Shown: one piece after another, positions 61,910-64,000 of the stretch
How positions within the stretch are numbered: the stretch's first letter is position 1
How the letters are laid out: each line of letters starts with the position of its first letter
DNA from: Hymenobacter sp. BRD128
Lineage (GTDB): Bacteria; Bacteroidota; Bacteroidia; Cytophagales; Hymenobacteraceae
Direction of reading: 5' to 3'
Assembly (NCBI RefSeq): GCF_013256625.1
Contig: NZ_CP053909.1
Coordinates: forward strand, 62,001 to 126,000
DNA: 64,000 bases
Translations under genes and position numbers: made by a program
Notes under the pieces: model-generated
Seen by the model: the letters and a program-made list of their open reading frames with translations, nothing else
Databases searched by the model: none
What the model was told of the DNA's origin: nothing

Positions 61910-62253
61910 TTTTTTTGTACTGCTGTGCGCGGCCTCCCGGACCGGCCTGACTTGGGCTCGGCGAGTCGGCTATTTGACCCCAGTGGGTCGGTCCCCGGCC
62001 CCGGGTGCGCGTAGCTTTTTGGCGGGTGGTCCGCCTGGCCCGCCGCCTCTATTAGCGGCGCCTGAGGCGCCGCGACCCTGATGAGTGTCCATCACCATGC
62101 GAAGCGCCGCGAACGGGGCGCAGCGGGGCCGTATGGCCCCTGCTGGGCCTCTGGCGGGGCTCGACCCACCCGAACGACGCACTGAAAGCCTATCGGCTGG
62201 CTGGTGGAACGACGGCCTTTTTCTTTCTTTTTTTTAACATTAAAGCGGAGTCA
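61910..62253. other. Intergenic region, GC-rich then T-rich
   Basis: About 340 bp without a credible gene. It ends in a T-rich stretch (62216-62236) just before the third iteron array; GC-rich short inverted segments around 62050-62070 (GGCGCCTGAGGCGCC) may form a hairpin. Confidence 0.4.
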
Positions 62254-62400
62254 GTTTCAAGTTTATGACAACCCAGTATCCGGTGTATGACAATTCCCGT
62301 TTCAAGTTTATGACAACCGTTTCAGGTGTATGACAACTTGTTTCCAGTCTATGACAACTTGTTTCAGGTATATGACACGCTAAATTTCAAGTGTATGACA
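62254..62400 (+). repeat. Third iteron array
   Basis: Seven copies of a unit of consensus TTTCARGTNTATGACAAC. Their TATGACA cores start at 62264, 62286, 62309, 62329, 62350, 62371 and 62394, spacing 20-23 bp, about two helical turns. It lies beyond the 3' end of the candidate initiator at 62569-63716. Confidence 0.85.
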
Positions 62401-62481
62401 CGTTTCGGCGGCGGCGGCGGGCACAGCCGGTTAGCCGCCGCTGGCGCCGCTGCGGGAAGCTGGCCCACCTGAAAAAGAAGA

Positions 62482-62534
62482 GAGTATAAAATGGTATATC
62501 GCGCAAAATCGCCCGTTTATACCATTTTATACTC
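62482..62534. repeat. 17-bp perfect inverted repeat
   Basis: GAGTATAAAATGGTATA at 62482-62498 and its complement at 62518-62534, spacer 19 nt. AT-rich arms, between the iterons and the 3' end of the candidate Rep gene. Could be a protein-binding or recombination site; it is a poor terminator because no T tract follows. Confidence 0.7.
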
Positions 62535-62568
62535 CAATAAGTAGCTCGTACTGAGCAAGTTAGCCGGC

Positions 62569-63716
62569 TTACAGCGACATGGCCAGCTGTTGGCTGCGCG
62601 GGGCAGCCGGGGCGGGTTGCCCCGCAACCTTTTTCGTAAGCAGCACGACGAAGCTGGCCGGCAGCGACCCGTCAGCGGCGCGGCTGACGGCCAGGCGCTG
62701 CTTGCTCTGTTTGACCTGCGCGGTGAAGGGAATGCTGGCCAGCGCGCAGACCTTGGTTAGCAGCGCGTGCAGGCGCACGGCCGAAACCTTGCTGACTTGC
62801 CAGCCCAGCAAGTCGCACAGGTCCTCAAAGCGTTCTTCCTGCTGACTTAAGTGCTTGGTGCTCTCGCCGAGCCAGGCGCCCCAGCGCCAGAGCAGCCGGC
62901 AGTAGAGCAGCCGGCTGCTGGTGCAGCTGCGGCCCTGCCGGGCCTTGCCCGTCAAGCCGGTCGCGGCCGTCACGCCGCTCGTGCGCAGCGAGAGGTAGTC
63001 CGCGAGCACGAGCGGCTGCGGCCGGTAGTGATTATTGCGGATGAAGATGCCGCCCACCTTCAGGTAATAACTAATATAGATACACTTGGCCGGCCCGGAG
63101 GCCAGCTTCCGCCCCCGGCCGGGGCGGGCGCCGGCAGGTCGGTAAACAAGTCCGCCGCCCCCGGGACATTTTCCTCCGGCCGCTCGTCCAGCCCCAGCGG
63201 GGGGCCATCCACGTCATCGGCTGCCAGATTGGCTAGTCCCGGCCGGGTGGCGCGCGTGATTTGCAGGTCCTGGAAGATTTGCAGCGCCGTGAGCGTCTGC
63301 TGCACCTTGCGGTCCGGCCCAAACTGCTGGTAGTAGCGCTTGGTAAAGCGCAGCACGTTGCTGCTCATGCTGAAGAGCGTCGTTTCGAGCACCGTGCTTC
63401 CGTAGGCTGGCTGGTCGGCCTTTCGCTCGCCGGCGAAGACGTGGGCCACCAGGCGCGGGGTAGGCTTCGCCAGCAGCGTTTGGCGATTATAGCCGAACTC
63501 GCGGTAAAAATCACTGGTGTGGAAGCGAATCCAGCGGCCTTGCCCGGCCGGGGGCAGCAGCTCCGGCCGGCGGTTACCCTCCGCCACGTGGGTGCGGGCG
63601 GCCGCGAACACTAGCAGGTCGAGGAGCAGCCCGACATTGGGGCCGAAACACTTCCGTAATACCTGTGGGTCGCGGCAAAAATTGGTATCTAGGTAGATGG
63701 GCTGTATATTTGCCAT
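62569..63716 (-). pseudogene. Candidate replication protein, frame broken by one missing G
   Basis: Two ORFs form one ~383-aa protein. The first starts at ATG 63716 (MANIQPIYLDTNFCRDPQVL) and has a winged-helix-like part (RWIRFHTSDFYREFGYNRQT, LRFTKRYYQQFGPDRKVQQT). At the five-base run 63112-63116 one added base gives AGGRKLASGPAKCIYISYYL, running into ORF 62569-63057 (KVGGIFIRNNHYRPQPLVLA; EERFEDLCDLLGWQVSKVSA). I do not recognise the family. Proximity to a 7-copy iteron array and general resemblance to winged-helix initiators suggest a Rep protein. A strong terminator lies upstream. Confidence 0.5.
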
Positions 63717-63801
63717 ACGCGCGTAGAACAATCAAATGCGTTCGTAATCAGCTGCTCTGGCGGAAATCCTGGCCGATGGGCCGGAGCAGCGCTGAATCTA
63801 C

Positions 63802-63830
63802 AAAAGGGGACCACGCTGTGGTCCCCTTTT
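63802..63830. terminator. Bidirectional terminator
   Basis: AAAAGGGGACCAC-GCT-GTGGTCCCCTTTT, a perfect 13-bp stem with triloop and A/T flanks, 86 bp upstream of the candidate Rep start. It isolates that gene from whatever lies beyond 64000. Confidence 0.85.
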
Positions 63831-63868
63831 TAGTAAACCTACGCACAAAGTAAAGGGTGGGGAACGAC

Positions 63869-63879
63869 AAAGTTCGTTC
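63869..63879. promoter_or_regulatory. Operator half site near the window end
   Basis: AAAGTTCGTTC, one arm of the recurrent palindrome, followed by AGTT and a poorly matching second arm. No gene was identified in the last 170 bp of the window. Confidence 0.3.
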
Positions 63880-64000
63880 AGTTGGCAAAACAAGCGAAAA
63901 ATAGCTTGTTTCTATGCTACCGCCGGACCGGCACGGGGACCGGTTTCGCTTCGCACAGGGAAAGAGGGGTGTCAAGCAGCTCCGGGCTGCCTGGCTCGGG

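Noticed and set aside
35431..62400. CRISPR arrays
   Set aside because: The three repeat arrays have 20-36 bp periods with almost no unique spacer, and there are no cas genes; they are iterons.
1..64000. tRNA, rRNA or known riboswitches
   Set aside because: No cloverleaf-like segment, rRNA core sequence or recognisable riboswitch consensus was found by eye; a covariance-model scan (tRNAscan/Rfam) would be decisive.

Overview
The window looks like part of a large, high-GC plasmid (or plasmid-derived accessory region) of a Bacteroidota bacterium, most likely a Hymenobacter-like member of the Cytophagales. Grounds: a Bacteroidetes-type mobilisation pair (DUF5712-type relaxase plus BfmA/BtgA accessory protein), a VirD4/TraG-like coupling protein, ParA with a small partner, Rep_3-family initiators beside iterons, a SusC/OMP_b-brl-like outer-membrane barrel, DUF4942 methyltransferase, DUF6734 and VKOR proteins, and few Shine-Dalgarno sequences. 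No rRNA, tRNA, ribosomal-protein or other housekeeping gene was seen.

Layout. 0-3 kb: a helical protein of unknown function and a tyrosine recombinase. 3-5.7 kb: coupling protein, apparently split in two. 5.8-8.4 kb: a compact minus-strand operon of a ComQ-like class I isoprenoid-synthase-fold protein, a PqqD-like/M50 membrane protease and two paralogous 47-51 aa peptides sharing an invariant Trp. I read this as a candidate undescribed prenyl-tryptophan peptide (ComQX-like) system. 8.6-13.7 kb: TPR protein, relaxase and accessory protein, a repeat-rich 0.9 kb region, and parA with its partner. 13.9-31 kb: plasmid cargo, mostly unrecognised minus-strand genes, including a membrane-anchored Mrr-type nuclease, an oligopeptide-binding lipoprotein, an FBH1/UvrD-like helicase, two nucleotidyltransferase-fold paralogues, a DUF4942 methyltransferase, an RseP-like protease, a TGT/DpdA-like protein and an sce7726 protein. 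31-34 kb: UmuD and UmuC. 34-35.7 kb: first Rep gene with iterons. 35.8-37.3 kb: IS debris. 37.6-40.2 kb: outer-membrane barrel. 40.3-50.7 kb: AT-rich double-glycine RiPP locus (HlyD, C39 ABC exporter, DUF6734, Cys-rich precursor, VKOR-thioredoxin) broken apart by IS110 and IS remnants. 50.9-57 kb: IS graveyard with two near-complete IS3 elements and a TlpA-like lipoprotein. 57-58.8 kb: second iteron origin and Rep. 58.9-61.8 kb: small hypotheticals. 62.2-63.7 kb: third iteron array and a candidate third initiator.

Two global patterns matter for any reader. First, seven genes become continuous if one G/C is added to a short G/C run (near 3821, 8769, 13343, 21191, 34819, 42628, 63112). This is more easily explained by homopolymer under-calling in the assembly than by seven independent mutations, so these genes may be intact in the cell. 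Second, two regulatory signatures recur: a palindrome GTTYGTTC-N4-GAACRAAC near coupling-protein, ComQ-like, protease and other starts, and a composite of a G-rich box plus an AT-rich TATTAAATAC repeat ahead of several minus-strand cargo genes.
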